Positions 33,778 through 43,253 of a stretch of 55,560 bases of DNA are shown piece by piece. Both the position numbers and the translations under genes were made by a program. The stretch comes from Bog-756 sp037141235. GTDB lineage: Bacteria > Actinomycetota > Acidimicrobiia > Acidimicrobiales > RAAP-2. The stretch is from assembly GCA_037141235.1 (NCBI GenBank), contig JBAXCY010000001.1:1-55560 (forward strand), read 5' to 3'. The number at the start of each line of letters is the position of its first letter. Position 1 is the first letter of the stretch. The notes beneath the pieces were generated by a model that was not told where the DNA came from, made no database searches, and saw nothing but the letters and a program-made list of their open reading frames with translations.

Positions 33778-36700
33778 TCAGTCGGCAGGCACCAGCTCGC
33801 GTAACAAGGCGACGAGTCCTGGGGCATAGCCCCCGCTCGACCGGTCCGGTGCCACCGGGAAGGTCAGCCGCTGGGCTTCGGGCTGGTAGGTGCCCCCGGG
33901 GGCAATCCGGCGCAGGCGCACCTCGGCCGATGCCGGCAAGGTAACTGGCGTCATCTTGACCACCGCACGTCCGCCCGGGCCACCACGAGGACCGAGGCCT
34001 TCGCCGGCGAACCGGGGTACCGACACCGACAGGTCGTTGATCCCCAGCCGGAGGCACTCGACCCGCAGCAGCGCTACCTCGAGCAGGGCCGTGGCCGGGG
34101 CGGGCAGCACACCGAACCGGTCCTGCCACTCGGAGCGAACATCTTCCACCTCGGCAATGGTGCGGACCGCCGACAGCCGGCGGTAGGCCTCGAGACGGAC
34201 ATCTTCGGCTTCGACGTAGTCCGGAGGCAGATGGGCGGCATCGGGCAGGTCGACCGACAGCTCGATTGGCTTGGGGCGGACTTCCCCCTTCAACTCCGAC
34301 ACCGCCTCGGACACCATCTGCACATACAGGTCGTACCCGATGGCGGCGATGTGGCCGGACTGGTCGCGCCCGAGCAGGTTCCCCGCACCCCGGATCTGCA
34401 GATCGCGCAGGGCGATCTTGAACCCCGAGCCGAGTTCGGTGTGATCACCGATGGTCCGCAGTCGCTCATAGGCCGTCTCCGACAGGACCTTGTCGGCCGG
34501 ATGGAACAGGTAGGCGTAGGCCCGCATGCCCGCCCTTCCGACACGGCCCCGCAGCTGATGGAGCTGACCCAGGCCGAGCAGGTCGGCCCGATCTACGACC
34601 AGCGTGTTGACCGAAGGCATGTCGATGCCGGACTCGACGATCGTCGTGCACACCAGCACGTCGTAGGAGCCCTGCCAGAAGTCGAGCACCACCTTTTCCA
34701 GGGTGCCTTCATCCATCTGCCCGTGGGCCACCGCCACCCGGGCCTCGGGGGCCATCTTCTGCACCCGCTTGGCCGTGGCATCGATGTCCTGGACCCGGTT
34801 GTGGACGTAGAAGACCTGCCCCTCGCGCAAGAGCTCTCGGCGGATGGCCTCAGAGGCCGCCGCTTCTTCGAACTCACCGACGTGAGTGAGGATGGGACGG
34901 CGGGCGGCCGGTGGGGTGTTGACCATCGACAGGTCGCGGATGCCGGTCAGGGCCATCTCGAGTGTGCGCGGAATGGGGCTGGCCGTCAAGGTGAGCACGT
35001 CGACCCCCTCGGCCATGGCCTTGATCGTCTCTTTGTGGGTAACCCCGAACCGCTGCTCTTCGTCGACCACTAGCAGCCCCAGCTTGGCGAAGGTGATGTC
35101 CTTGCCCAGCAGCCGGTGGGTCCCCACCACCACGTCGATCGAGCCGTCGGCCAGCCCGGCCATGACTTCGGCCGCCTGGGAGTTGGTCAGGAACCGGCTG
35201 AGGAGGGCGACCTTCACCGGGAAGGGCGCATACCGGTCGGCGAACGTCTGGGCGTGCTGGCTGGCCAACAGGGTGGTCGGGACCAGGATGGCCGCCTGGT
35301 AGCCGTCCTGAACGGCCTTGAACACGGCCCGGATGGCCACTTCGGTCTTACCGAAGCCCACATCGGCGCAGACCAGCCGGTCCATGGGGATCGGCCGCTC
35401 CATGTCGGCCTTGACGTCCTCGATGGCTCGCAGTTGATCGGACGTCTCCGTGAACGGGAACGACAGCTCCAACTCCGCCTGCCACGGGGTGTCAGGCCCA
35501 AAGGCATGCCCGGGGATCTCAAGACGTTTGCGATAGAGCTCGACGAGCTCCTCGGCGATCTCGTGGACCGCCGACCGGGCCTTGGACCGGGCCTTCTGCC
35601 ACTCGGATCCACCCAATCGACTCACCGACGGTGAGTCGCCCCCGGTATAGGGCGTGAGCAACTCGATCTGGTCGGTCGGCAAGTAGAGCCGATCGCCACC
35701 CCGGTACTCCAGCAAGAGGTAGTCGCGTGTGGCCCCGCCCATTGTCCGGGTCACCATGCCGCCGTAGCGGGCCACCCCGTGCTGGCGGTGGACGACGTAG
35801 CTGCCCGGGGCCAGATCGTCGAAGAACCCGTCGACGGGACGGGCCCTGGTGCGAGCCTGGCGATGGGGCCGCATCCGCCCGGTCACGTCGGACTCGGTCA
35901 GGACGGCCACTTTGCATCCCGGCAGGACGAACCCTCGGTCGACGGTGGCCACCACGATCTTCGCCCCGGCCACAGCGAGGTCGTCGCCCGGACTAGCCAC
36001 CGGGACCAGCAGTCGCTCCTCGGCCAGGAGGGCCGAGAGCCGGTCGGCCCCACCGGCCGTGGTCGAGCACAGCACGACGGCATAGCCAGCCTCGGACAGG
36101 GTCCGTACCTGGCTGGCTAGTCGGGTGCCGTCGCCCAAGATGGGCTCCCACCCGCGGCTTTCGATGTGCGGGGCATCCACGCCCTCGGGCGAGGGGACGA
36201 GGGAGACGACCGAGGCCGATGTGCCAGTCAGCAGCCGGTCGAAGGGTGTGTGCAGCCGAGGGGCATCGCCTCCGGCCAAGAGTCCCCATGTATCGGCCAG
36301 GGCATCGGCTAGGGCCGACTCCTCGTCGAGCAGTTCGCCCGCACGGTCACGCACTCGTCGGGGCTCGACCAGCACGACCTGTGCGTCGTCACCCAGGAGG
36401 TCGCACAGCAGTTCCTCGCCGTCGACCAGCCACGGGAGCCAGGACTCCATCCCGTCGAACAGTTCGCCGTGGGCGATCCGGTCCCACTGGTGGCGTCCCC
36501 ACGGAGCCGAGCCGACCAGTTCGCCAGCCCGCGCCCGCATGGCTTCGTCGGCCACCAGCTCGCGGCAGCCGAACAGTTCGACGGACTCCAGACTGTCGGT
36601 GGAGCGCTGGTCGGCCACGTCGAACCGGGTGAGACGGTCGACCTCGTCGCCCCACAGATCGATTCGTACCGGCTCGTCCGCCGTCGATGGAAAGACGTCC

Positions 36701-37287
36701 ACGATGCCACCGCGTACGGCCAGCTCCCCGCGGTGCTCGACGAGCGACTCGCGTCGATAGCCCATGGCGACCAGATCGGCCACCAGTTGATCGACCGCCA
36801 CGTGGTCTCCCCGCGACACCACCACCGGCCGGGCGGCAGTGCGCCACGGCCCCAATCGCTGCAGTAGGGCCTTGATCGGCGCCACCACGATGTCCGGCAC
36901 GGGAGCACCACTGCCTCCACCGAGGGCCCACAGGAGCTGCAGGCGCATCCCCATGGTGTGGACTTCGGGGCTGACCCGCTCGAACGGGAGGGTCTCCCAT
37001 GCCGGAAAGAGCTCGACCACCGGGGGCCGGTGCGATCCATCGGCGTCGTTCTCCCCTGCCCGGCCTTCGGCGAACACGGCGAGGTCGTGGGCCAGCTGCG
37101 ACGCCGCAGCAGCAGTCGGAGTGACCACCAGAACCGGACGTCTGGACCCGAGTCGGATCAGGCCGGCCAATACGAATGCCTGGGCCGGCGTGGAGACAGC
37201 CAGCGTGGCGCCCCTCGCACCGACCACCTGAGTCATAGCAGATTCGTTGCGCAGCAAAGCGGGAAGAGAGTGCAGACTCACCCGCAA
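33778..37287 (-). CDS. mfd: Transcription-repair coupling factor Mfd
   Basis: 1169 residues, full family length. In order: the UvrB-homology module (FPAWETLPFERVSPEVHTMG), the RNA-polymerase-interacting CarD-like domain (YVVHRQHGVARYGG near 498), and the RecG-like translocase with Walker A GFGKTE (near 643), DEEQRFG (near 739), LTASPIPRTLEMAL and the TRG-type motif GRVGRAGMRAYAYLF. The UvrA-binding C-terminal domain closes it. It removes stalled RNA polymerase and recruits UvrA. It is in the same strand block as rplY-pth upstream and mazG-eno downstream, as in mycobacteria. Confidence 0.98.
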   Translation of the reverse strand: MRVSLHSLPALLRNESAMTQVVGARGATLAVSTPAQAFVLAGLIRLGSRRPVLVVTPTAAAASQLAHDLAVFAEGRAGENDADGSHRPPVVELFPAWETLPFERVSPEVHTMGMRLQLLWALGGGSGAPVPDIVVAPIKALLQRLGPWRTAARPVVVSRGDHVAVDQLVADLVAMGYRRESLVEHRGELAVRGGIVDVFPSTADEPVRIDLWGDEVDRLTRFDVADQRSTDSLESVELFGCRELVADEAMRARAGELVGSAPWGRHQWDRIAHGELFDGMESWLPWLVDGEELLCDLLGDDAQVVLVEPRRVRDRAGELLDEESALADALADTWGLLAGGDAPRLHTPFDRLLTGTSASVVSLVPSPEGVDAPHIESRGWEPILGDGTRLASQVRTLSEAGYAVVLCSTTAGGADRLSALLAEERLLVPVASPGDDLAVAGAKIVVATVDRGFVLPGCKVAVLTESDVTGRMRPHRQARTRARPVDGFFDDLAPGSYVVHRQHGVARYGGMVTRTMGGATRDYLLLEYRGGDRLYLPTDQIELLTPYTGGDSPSVSRLGGSEWQKARSKARSAVHEIAEELVELYRKRLEIPGHAFGPDTPWQAELELSFPFTETSDQLRAIEDVKADMERPIPMDRLVCADVGFGKTEVAIRAVFKAVQDGYQAAILVPTTLLASQHAQTFADRYAPFPVKVALLSRFLTNSQAAEVMAGLADGSIDVVVGTHRLLGKDITFAKLGLLVVDEEQRFGVTHKETIKAMAEGVDVLTLTASPIPRTLEMALTGIRDLSMVNTPPAARRPILTHVGEFEEAAASEAIRRELLREGQVFYVHNRVQDIDATAKRVQKMAPEARVAVAHGQMDEGTLEKVVLDFWQGSYDVLVCTTIVESGIDMPSVNTLVVDRADLLGLGQLHQLRGRVGRAGMRAYAYLFHPADKVLSETAYERLRTIGDHTELGSGFKIALRDLQIRGAGNLLGRDQSGHIAAIGYDLYVQMVSEAVSELKGEVRPKPIELSVDLPDAAHLPPDYVEAEDVRLEAYRRLSAVRTIAEVEDVRSEWQDRFGVLPAPATALLEVALLRVECLRLGINDLSVSVPRFAGEGLGPRGGPGGRAVVKMTPVTLPASAEVRLRRIAPGGTYQPEAQRLTFPVAPDRSSGGYAPGLVALLRELVPAD

Positions 37288-37346
37288 AGGGTACCGGGGA
37301 GTTGGTGGGGTCCCGATCGCCAGCCGCTCCTCCGACGTGGTCGGAC

Positions 37347-37973
37347 CTACTCGGCGGTGTTGATCCTGTTCATGGTGACCTCGACCCCGTGGGTGACGAT
37401 CAGTTCGATGGCATCGGCTGCCACCTCTGCAGCCACGGCGAGGTGCCCGCGCTCGTCGGCACCGGGCCGCTTGAGCACGTAGTCCGCACCGCTCTGGCGG
37501 CCAGGTGGCTTACCGATCCCGATCCGCACTCGCAGGTAGTCGGCGGTGTGGAGGTGGGCGTGGATGGACTTGAGTCCGTTGTTGCCAGCCGTGCCGCCCC
37601 CGGCCTTGACCTTGACTCGGCCCGAGGGCAGGTCGAGCTCATCGTGGATGATGACGAGACGTGCCGGCCAAGCCGGTCCCGAACCTGAAGTGGTGTCCTC
37701 GGCGTCGGCGTCGGCGTCGGCGTCGATCCCGGCCCGTCGTACAAGGGGAGCCACGGCCCGTCCCGACTCGTTCATGTAGGTGAGCGGGACGGCGCACAGC
37801 ACGGGATGCTCCGCTATGCGGATCTGCCCGACCCGGGCGTGGAGACCCTTCTCCAATTTGAGCGAGCCGTGGTGGCGGGCCACCAGGCGTTCGACGGCAT
37901 CGGCCCCGATGTTGTGGCGGGTGCCCTCGTATTCGGTACCCGGATTGCCGAGACCGACCACCAGCAGGTCCAT
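37347..37973 (-). CDS. pth: Peptidyl-tRNA hydrolase
   Basis: 208 residues with LVVGLGNPGTEYEGTRHNIG (catalytic histidine in TRHN), PLTYMNESG, the HDELDLPSGRVKVKAGGG segment and the NNGLKSI block, all typical of bacterial Pth. An acidic DADADADAEDT insertion (about residue 90), encoded by a short GCGTCG-type repeat, is unusual. It releases stalled peptides from tRNA. It follows rplY with a 51-base gap that contains a strong hairpin. Confidence 0.97.
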   Translation of the reverse strand: MDLLVVGLGNPGTEYEGTRHNIGADAVERLVARHHGSLKLEKGLHARVGQIRIAEHPVLCAVPLTYMNESGRAVAPLVRRAGIDADADADAEDTTSGSGPAWPARLVIIHDELDLPSGRVKVKAGGGTAGNNGLKSIHAHLHTADYLRVRIGIGKPPGRQSGADYVLKRPGADERGHLAVAAEVAADAIELIVTHGVEVTMNRINTAE

Positions 37974-37987
37974 GGTCGCACCCCGGC

Positions 37988-38004
37988 GGGGGCCGGCCGC
38001 CCCC
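37988..38004 (-). terminator. GC hairpin between rplY and pth
   Basis: GGGGGC-CGGCC-GCCCCC forms a 6-bp perfect GC stem, 14 bases upstream of the pth start and just after rplY. It could attenuate readthrough or reduce Pth translation. No U-tract follows. Confidence 0.4.
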
Positions 38005-38024
38005 TCGCGGCGGCGGAGCAGGGC

Positions 38025-38657
38025 TTATCCCTCTTCGGATTCGGCGTCGGCAGCTGGTGCGACGACTTCGCCAACTTCGCCAACTTCGGCAGCGACCTGG
38101 ACCCGGGGCGGGTTACCGGCCACAACGGTTGCACCAAGATCGGTCTCGAGCTCGACTCCGGCCGGAATCACGATGTCCGAAACGTGCAGCGCTCCACCGA
38201 TGGTGAGCGACGAAATGTCGATGTCCACCGAGTTCGGGATCTCCGTCGGCTTGGCCTTGATGTGGAGGGTGAACAGCTGCTGGTCGACAATGCCGTCGCC
38301 GTGTCCGACCTCTACGGCCTCGCCCACCAGGTTGATGGTGACTTCGGCGCTGATCAGTTCGTCGCGGCGCACGATCAGGAAGTCGATGTGGCTGACCGTG
38401 TTGCGCACCGGGTGGTGCTGAATGTCACGGGCCAGGGTGAGGTGGTCCGTGCCGTCGACGTTGAGCGACAGCAGCGTGTTGAGGCCGGACTCACCCGACA
38501 TGGCGATCTGGAACTCGCGTCCGACGACCGCTACCGAGATCGGGTCCGTGCCGTGGCCGTAGAGGACGCCAGGGATCTTGCCCTCCGCCCGCAGGCGGCG
38601 GGTAGAACTAGATCCGAGCTCGCGGCCGGTATGTGCAGTAAGAGTGGTTTCGGGCAT
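38025..38657 (-). CDS. rplY: Ribosomal protein L25 (Ctc type)
   Basis: 210 residues: the 5S-rRNA-binding L25 domain (LGSSSTRRLRAEGKIPGVLYG) followed by the TL5/Ctc C-terminal beta domain (LISAEVTINLVGEAV, IDISSLTIG). A short acidic tail (EVGEVGEVVAPAADAESEE) follows, as in many actinobacterial Ctc proteins. It binds 5S rRNA and stabilises the ribosome, with a stress-related role in Ctc members. Its promoter should be in the 228-base gap before the remnant of the toxin-antitoxin locus. Confidence 0.96.
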   Translation of the reverse strand: MPETTLTAHTGRELGSSSTRRLRAEGKIPGVLYGHGTDPISVAVVGREFQIAMSGESGLNTLLSLNVDGTDHLTLARDIQHHPVRNTVSHIDFLIVRRDELISAEVTINLVGEAVEVGHGDGIVDQQLFTLHIKAKPTEIPNSVDIDISSLTIGGALHVSDIVIPAGVELETDLGATVVAGNPPRVQVAAEVGEVGEVVAPAADAESEEG

Positions 38658-38885
38658 GCGGGGACTCCTCGGGAGGTACAGAGACGAGCACAGGGACTGC
38701 CCCCATGATCATGCGCTAGGCACGGATCGAAGGCGATCGCTGCTGACGGCAACCATGATAGACCCAAGGCCGAAGCCCCGGCCACACGACCTCGCCATAC
38801 CTGCTCGGAGCGACTCAGATGTCGGGCGAAACGGACGTCACTTCACGAGTGCTGACTACGGGCCAGGGACCACTTCGAAGTACTG

Positions 38886-39287
38886 TCAACCCCGCAGTCG
38901 GTAGACGTGGAAGTCGGGGTCAAGGGTGAATATCCTGCGGTGGCCTTGTTCCTCCGCCAGAGCCACCAGCGTGGCATCAGCCAAGTCCATGGGGGTGTCT
39001 GAATACGTATCCATCAGATAGGCGGCCCGATCGACGGCGGACTGGGACAGGTCGGCAATCACCAAGCGGCCCGTCTGCACCAGACGCCACAGACTTCGCC
39101 ACCCAGTGGCGCCAACGGATACAGTCCCCGCTACATCGGCGAAGCGCTCACTCGGGCTGCCTGTCAACGTGTGGTCGGCTCGAGTCTCGGCGGACCTCCG
39201 GATGAACTCGGACACCGATTCGCCCAGGGCGGCCGCGGCGCGCTGGACCTTCTCGTCAAGTTCCGGGTCGAGTCTCAGGCTTCGCAC
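38886..39287 (-). pseudogene. Fused VapB-type antitoxin head and truncated VapC toxin tail
   Basis: 133 residues that join two parts of a toxin-antitoxin pair. Residues 1-60 are a ribbon-helix-helix antitoxin (RSLRLDPELDEKVQRAAAAL, ESVSEFIRRSAETRAD, SERFADVAGTVSVG). Residues about 65-133 are the second half of a PIN-domain toxin (MDLADATLVALAEE and FTLDPDFHVYRLRG). The first half of the PIN domain, with the first catalytic aspartate and the central acidic residue, is missing. This is what an in-frame deletion spanning the antitoxin 3' end and the toxin 5' end would leave. It is probably inactive as RNase. It sits between prs and rplY, where M. tuberculosis has lpqT. Confidence 0.75.
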
Positions 39288-39348
39288 ACCCAGATTTCAT
39301 CACGGACGACTCCACCTGTATTACACAAGAACAGAGCGGGTCCCGCCC

Positions 39349-40320
<972 letters not shown>

Positions 40321-40329
40321 GAGGTGAAC

Positions 40330-41511
40330 CTACCGCGGCCCGGCGCTGGTATCTGAAGCAGCCGGGCCGGCAGTTCCCCCAGGGGGGACTTCGCTGCCCT
40401 CGGCCAGCACGGCAAAGGGCCCGACGCGGGCATCGGCGCCGATGACCGAGCGGCGGCAGACACTCGAGGTGATGACTGCTCCGTCGCCGACCGTGGTGTC
40501 GACCAGGCGGGTGTCCGGGCCCAACTCGGCATGCTCGCCAATCACACAGGCACCCTGGAGGATCACCCCGGGCAGGAGGACGACGTCGGTACCGAGCGTG
40601 ACATCGGTGTCGATGTACGTCGTCTGCGGGTCCCACATGGTGACCCCCTGGCGCATCCATCGCTCGTTGATCCGGTCGCGCAGTTCGGCCTCGGCCACGG
40701 CCAGTTGCGCCCGGTCATTGACGCCGGCCACCTCCATGGGGTCCTCGACGACGACCGAACCGACCCGGTGGCCAGCCTCGTAGAGCACCTCGACCACATC
40801 GGTCAGGTAGTACTCCCCCTGCGCGTTCGACGGGCTGAGTCGGCGCAACGACGGTGCCAGCACACTGCGCTTGAAGCAGTACATCGAGGTGTTGACCTCT
40901 TGGACGGCCAGCTGCTCCTCGGTGGCATCCCCGTGCTCGACCACCCGAGCCACGGCGTCGTCACGACCGCGCACGACTCGGCCATAGCCAGTGGGGTCGT
41001 CCAGGACAGCGGTCAGCAACGTGGCGGCGTCATCGTTGTCACGGTGGGTCTGGACCAGCCTGGCCAGCGTGCCCGAACGGAGCAGCGGCGTGTCCCCGGG
41101 CAGCACGACGACGTCGCCGTCGTCGCCATCTTCGTCATCGGGTAGCCCGGTGAGGGCGACCGACATGGCGTCCCCGGTCCCCCGCTGCTCCACCTGCTCT
41201 ACGAACTCGATGACCATGCCCGGCGGGGCGTGGTCCACCAAGGTCTTGGTCACCCACTCGGCCCGGTGCCCGACCACTACCACCACGCGGGTGACCGGCA
41301 ACTCAGCCAGAGCGTCGAGCACGTGGAGGATCATCGGCCGGCCGCACAACCGGTGCAGGGGCTTGGGACGGGCCGAGCGCATGCGGGTCCCATGTCCGGC
41401 CGCCAACACCACCGCCGACAGCGGGCGGGCCGCGGTGCCAGACCGGGACGTCCCGACCGACGGTGACTCCCAGTCGTCGGCACGGCCCTGGGGATAGGTC
41501 CGGATCACCAT
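40330..41511 (-). CDS. glmU: GlmU, uridyltransferase part with truncated acetyltransferase domain
   Basis: 393 residues against 450-495 in the family. The N-terminal uridyltransferase is complete: LSAVVLAAGHGTRMRSARPKPLH, EQRGTGDAMSVAL, VLPGDTPLLR, QEVNTSMYCF and GVNDRAQLAVAE. The left-handed helix starts (MWDPQTTYIDTDVTLG) but ends after VGPFAVLAEGSEVPPG, where the E. coli protein reads IGPFARLRPGAEL. The rest, with the acetyltransferase histidine, tyrosine and asparagine residues, is absent. The stop lies 9 bp before prs, leaving no room for a shifted remainder, so this is not a simple frameshift. The enzyme should make UDP-GlcNAc from GlcNAc-1-P; the acetylation step must come from elsewhere. 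Confidence 0.92.
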   Translation of the reverse strand: MVIRTYPQGRADDWESPSVGTSRSGTAARPLSAVVLAAGHGTRMRSARPKPLHRLCGRPMILHVLDALAELPVTRVVVVVGHRAEWVTKTLVDHAPPGMVIEFVEQVEQRGTGDAMSVALTGLPDDEDGDDGDVVVLPGDTPLLRSGTLARLVQTHRDNDDAATLLTAVLDDPTGYGRVVRGRDDAVARVVEHGDATEEQLAVQEVNTSMYCFKRSVLAPSLRRLSPSNAQGEYYLTDVVEVLYEAGHRVGSVVVEDPMEVAGVNDRAQLAVAEAELRDRINERWMRQGVTMWDPQTTYIDTDVTLGTDVVLLPGVILQGACVIGEHAELGPDTRLVDTTVGDGAVITSSVCRRSVIGADARVGPFAVLAEGSEVPPGGTAGPAASDTSAGPR

Positions 41512-41654
41512 GACGCCACCACCGTGGAGGCGCCAGTGGGGGCACAGTAGAGGTCGGCACGCGGCGCAAAGGTCATGGGCCTATTCTTCCCACGTCAGCC
41601 GGTGTCGTGCGACCCCGGCCGCAAATTCACCCCGACCAGGGGAAGAGACCACCT

Positions 41655-43253
41655 ATGCCCGTGCTCCCCACAACCATCGACTCCAACTCTGACTCCTTCA
41701 AGGAGAACGAGCGCGCCCTGCTCGAAGGGCTCGAACTGGTCAACGCTGAGCTAGCCATCGCTCGGGCTGGCGGAGGCGAGCGCTACGTGGCCCGCCACCG
41801 GGAGCGGGGCAAGATGACGGCCCGTGCGCGCATCGAACTGCTGCTCGACCGGGATGCACCTTTCCTGGAGCTCTGCCCGTTCGCGGCGTGGGGCACCGAG
41901 TACACCGTCGGTGCGTCGTCCATCATTGGGATTGGGGTGGTCGAGGGCGTCGAATGCCTCATAAACGCCACCGACCCCACCGTCCGGGGTGGGGCCATGA
42001 ACCCGTGGTCGTTCCGCAAGGGCGCCCGCGGCTCGGACATCGCGCTGGCCAACCGGCTCCCGTCGATCAGCCTGACCGAGTCGGGTGGTGCCGACCTCCC
42101 CGCCCAAGCCGAGCTGTTCATCCCGGGAGGGCGTGCCTTCCGTGACATCACCCGTCATTCGGCCGCCGCCATCCCGACCATTGCCGTCGTCTTCGGCAAC
42201 GCCACCGCTGGCGGGGCTTACGTGCCCGGCATGAGCGACTACGTGGTGATGATCGACCAGCGGTCCAAGGTCTTCCTCGGCGGTCCCCCCCTGGTGAAGA
42301 TGGCGACCGGCGAGGAGTCGACCGACGAGGAGCTCGGGGGGGCATCCATGCACGCCCGGGTGAGCGGCCTGGCCGACTACCTGGCCGCTGACGAAGTGGA
42401 CGCCATCCGGCTCGGGCGCCAGATCGTGAGCCGGCTCAACTGGCGCAAGACCGGGCCGGGTCCGTCCCAGCCAGCCGACGAACCGGTCCACGATCCCGAC
42501 GAGCTGCTCGGGATCGCCTCGGCCGACCCCAAGATGCCCTTCGACCCCCGTGAGGTCCTGGCCCGGGTGGTCGACGGCTCCCGGTTCGACGAGTTCAAGC
42601 CCCTCTACGGGTCCAGCCTGGTCACCGGATGGGCCTCGATCCACGGCTACCCGGTCGGCATCCTGGCCAACCACCGCGGTGTGCTCTTCTCCGAGGAGGC
42701 CCACAAGGCCACTCAGTTCATCCAACTGGCCAACCAGATCGACGTGCCGCTCCTCTTCCTCCAGAACACCACCGGATTCATGGTGGGCAAGGAGTACGAG
42801 CAGGGTGGAATCATCAAGCACGGGGCCATGATGATCAACGCCGTCGCCAACTCGTCGGTCCCCCACCTGACCGTCAACATCGGCGCCTCCTACGGGGCCG
42901 GCAACTACGGCATGTGCGGGCGGGCCTACGACCCCCGGTTCCTGTTCGCCTGGCCCAACGCCCGCTCGGCCGTCATGGGTCCGGCCCAGCTGGCCGGAGT
43001 GCTCTCCATCGTTGGGCGCCAGTCCGCCGCATCCAAGGGTGTGCCCTTCGACGAAGCGGCAGACGAGGCCATGCGGGCGCTGGTCGAGGCTCAGATCGAA
43101 TCCGAGTCGCTCCCCCTGCATCTGTCGTCGCGGCTCTACGACGACGGGATCATCGACCCCCGCGACACGCGGACCGTGCTCGGTCTGTGTCTGTCGGCCA
43201 TCGACAACCAGTCGACTGCGGGTACCCGCGGCTACGGCGTCTTCCGGATGTGA
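41655..43253 (+). CDS. Acyl-CoA carboxylase, carboxyltransferase (beta) subunit
   Basis: 532 residues from ATG 41655, preceded by GGAAGAG at good spacing; the frame is open further up but those codons are in the promoter region. The crotonase-type carboxyltransferase shows RERGKMTARARIELLLD, TESGGADLPAQAELF, NATAGGAYVPGMSD with the oxyanion holes, FLGGPPLVKMATGEE and GASYGAGNYGMCGRAYDP. These are closer to methylcrotonyl-/geranyl-CoA carboxylase beta subunits than to propionyl-CoA ones. With the alpha subunit it would carboxylate an acyl-CoA. It overlaps the alpha start (TGATG). It is divergent from glmU across a 143-base promoter region. Confidence 0.93.
   Translation: MPVLPTTIDSNSDSFKENERALLEGLELVNAELAIARAGGGERYVARHRERGKMTARARIELLLDRDAPFLELCPFAAWGTEYTVGASSIIGIGVVEGVECLINATDPTVRGGAMNPWSFRKGARGSDIALANRLPSISLTESGGADLPAQAELFIPGGRAFRDITRHSAAAIPTIAVVFGNATAGGAYVPGMSDYVVMIDQRSKVFLGGPPLVKMATGEESTDEELGGASMHARVSGLADYLAADEVDAIRLGRQIVSRLNWRKTGPGPSQPADEPVHDPDELLGIASADPKMPFDPREVLARVVDGSRFDEFKPLYGSSLVTGWASIHGYPVGILANHRGVLFSEEAHKATQFIQLANQIDVPLLFLQNTTGFMVGKEYEQGGIIKHGAMMINAVANSSVPHLTVNIGASYGAGNYGMCGRAYDPRFLFAWPNARSAVMGPAQLAGVLSIVGRQSAASKGVPFDEAADEAMRALVEAQIESESLPLHLSSRLYDDGIIDPRDTRTVLGLCLSAIDNQSTAGTRGYGVFRM

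Noticed and set aside
40330..40480. Frameshift as the cause of the short GlmU
   Set aside because: No other frame in this stretch encodes beta-helix hexapeptides or the acetyltransferase motifs, and prs follows after 9 bases.
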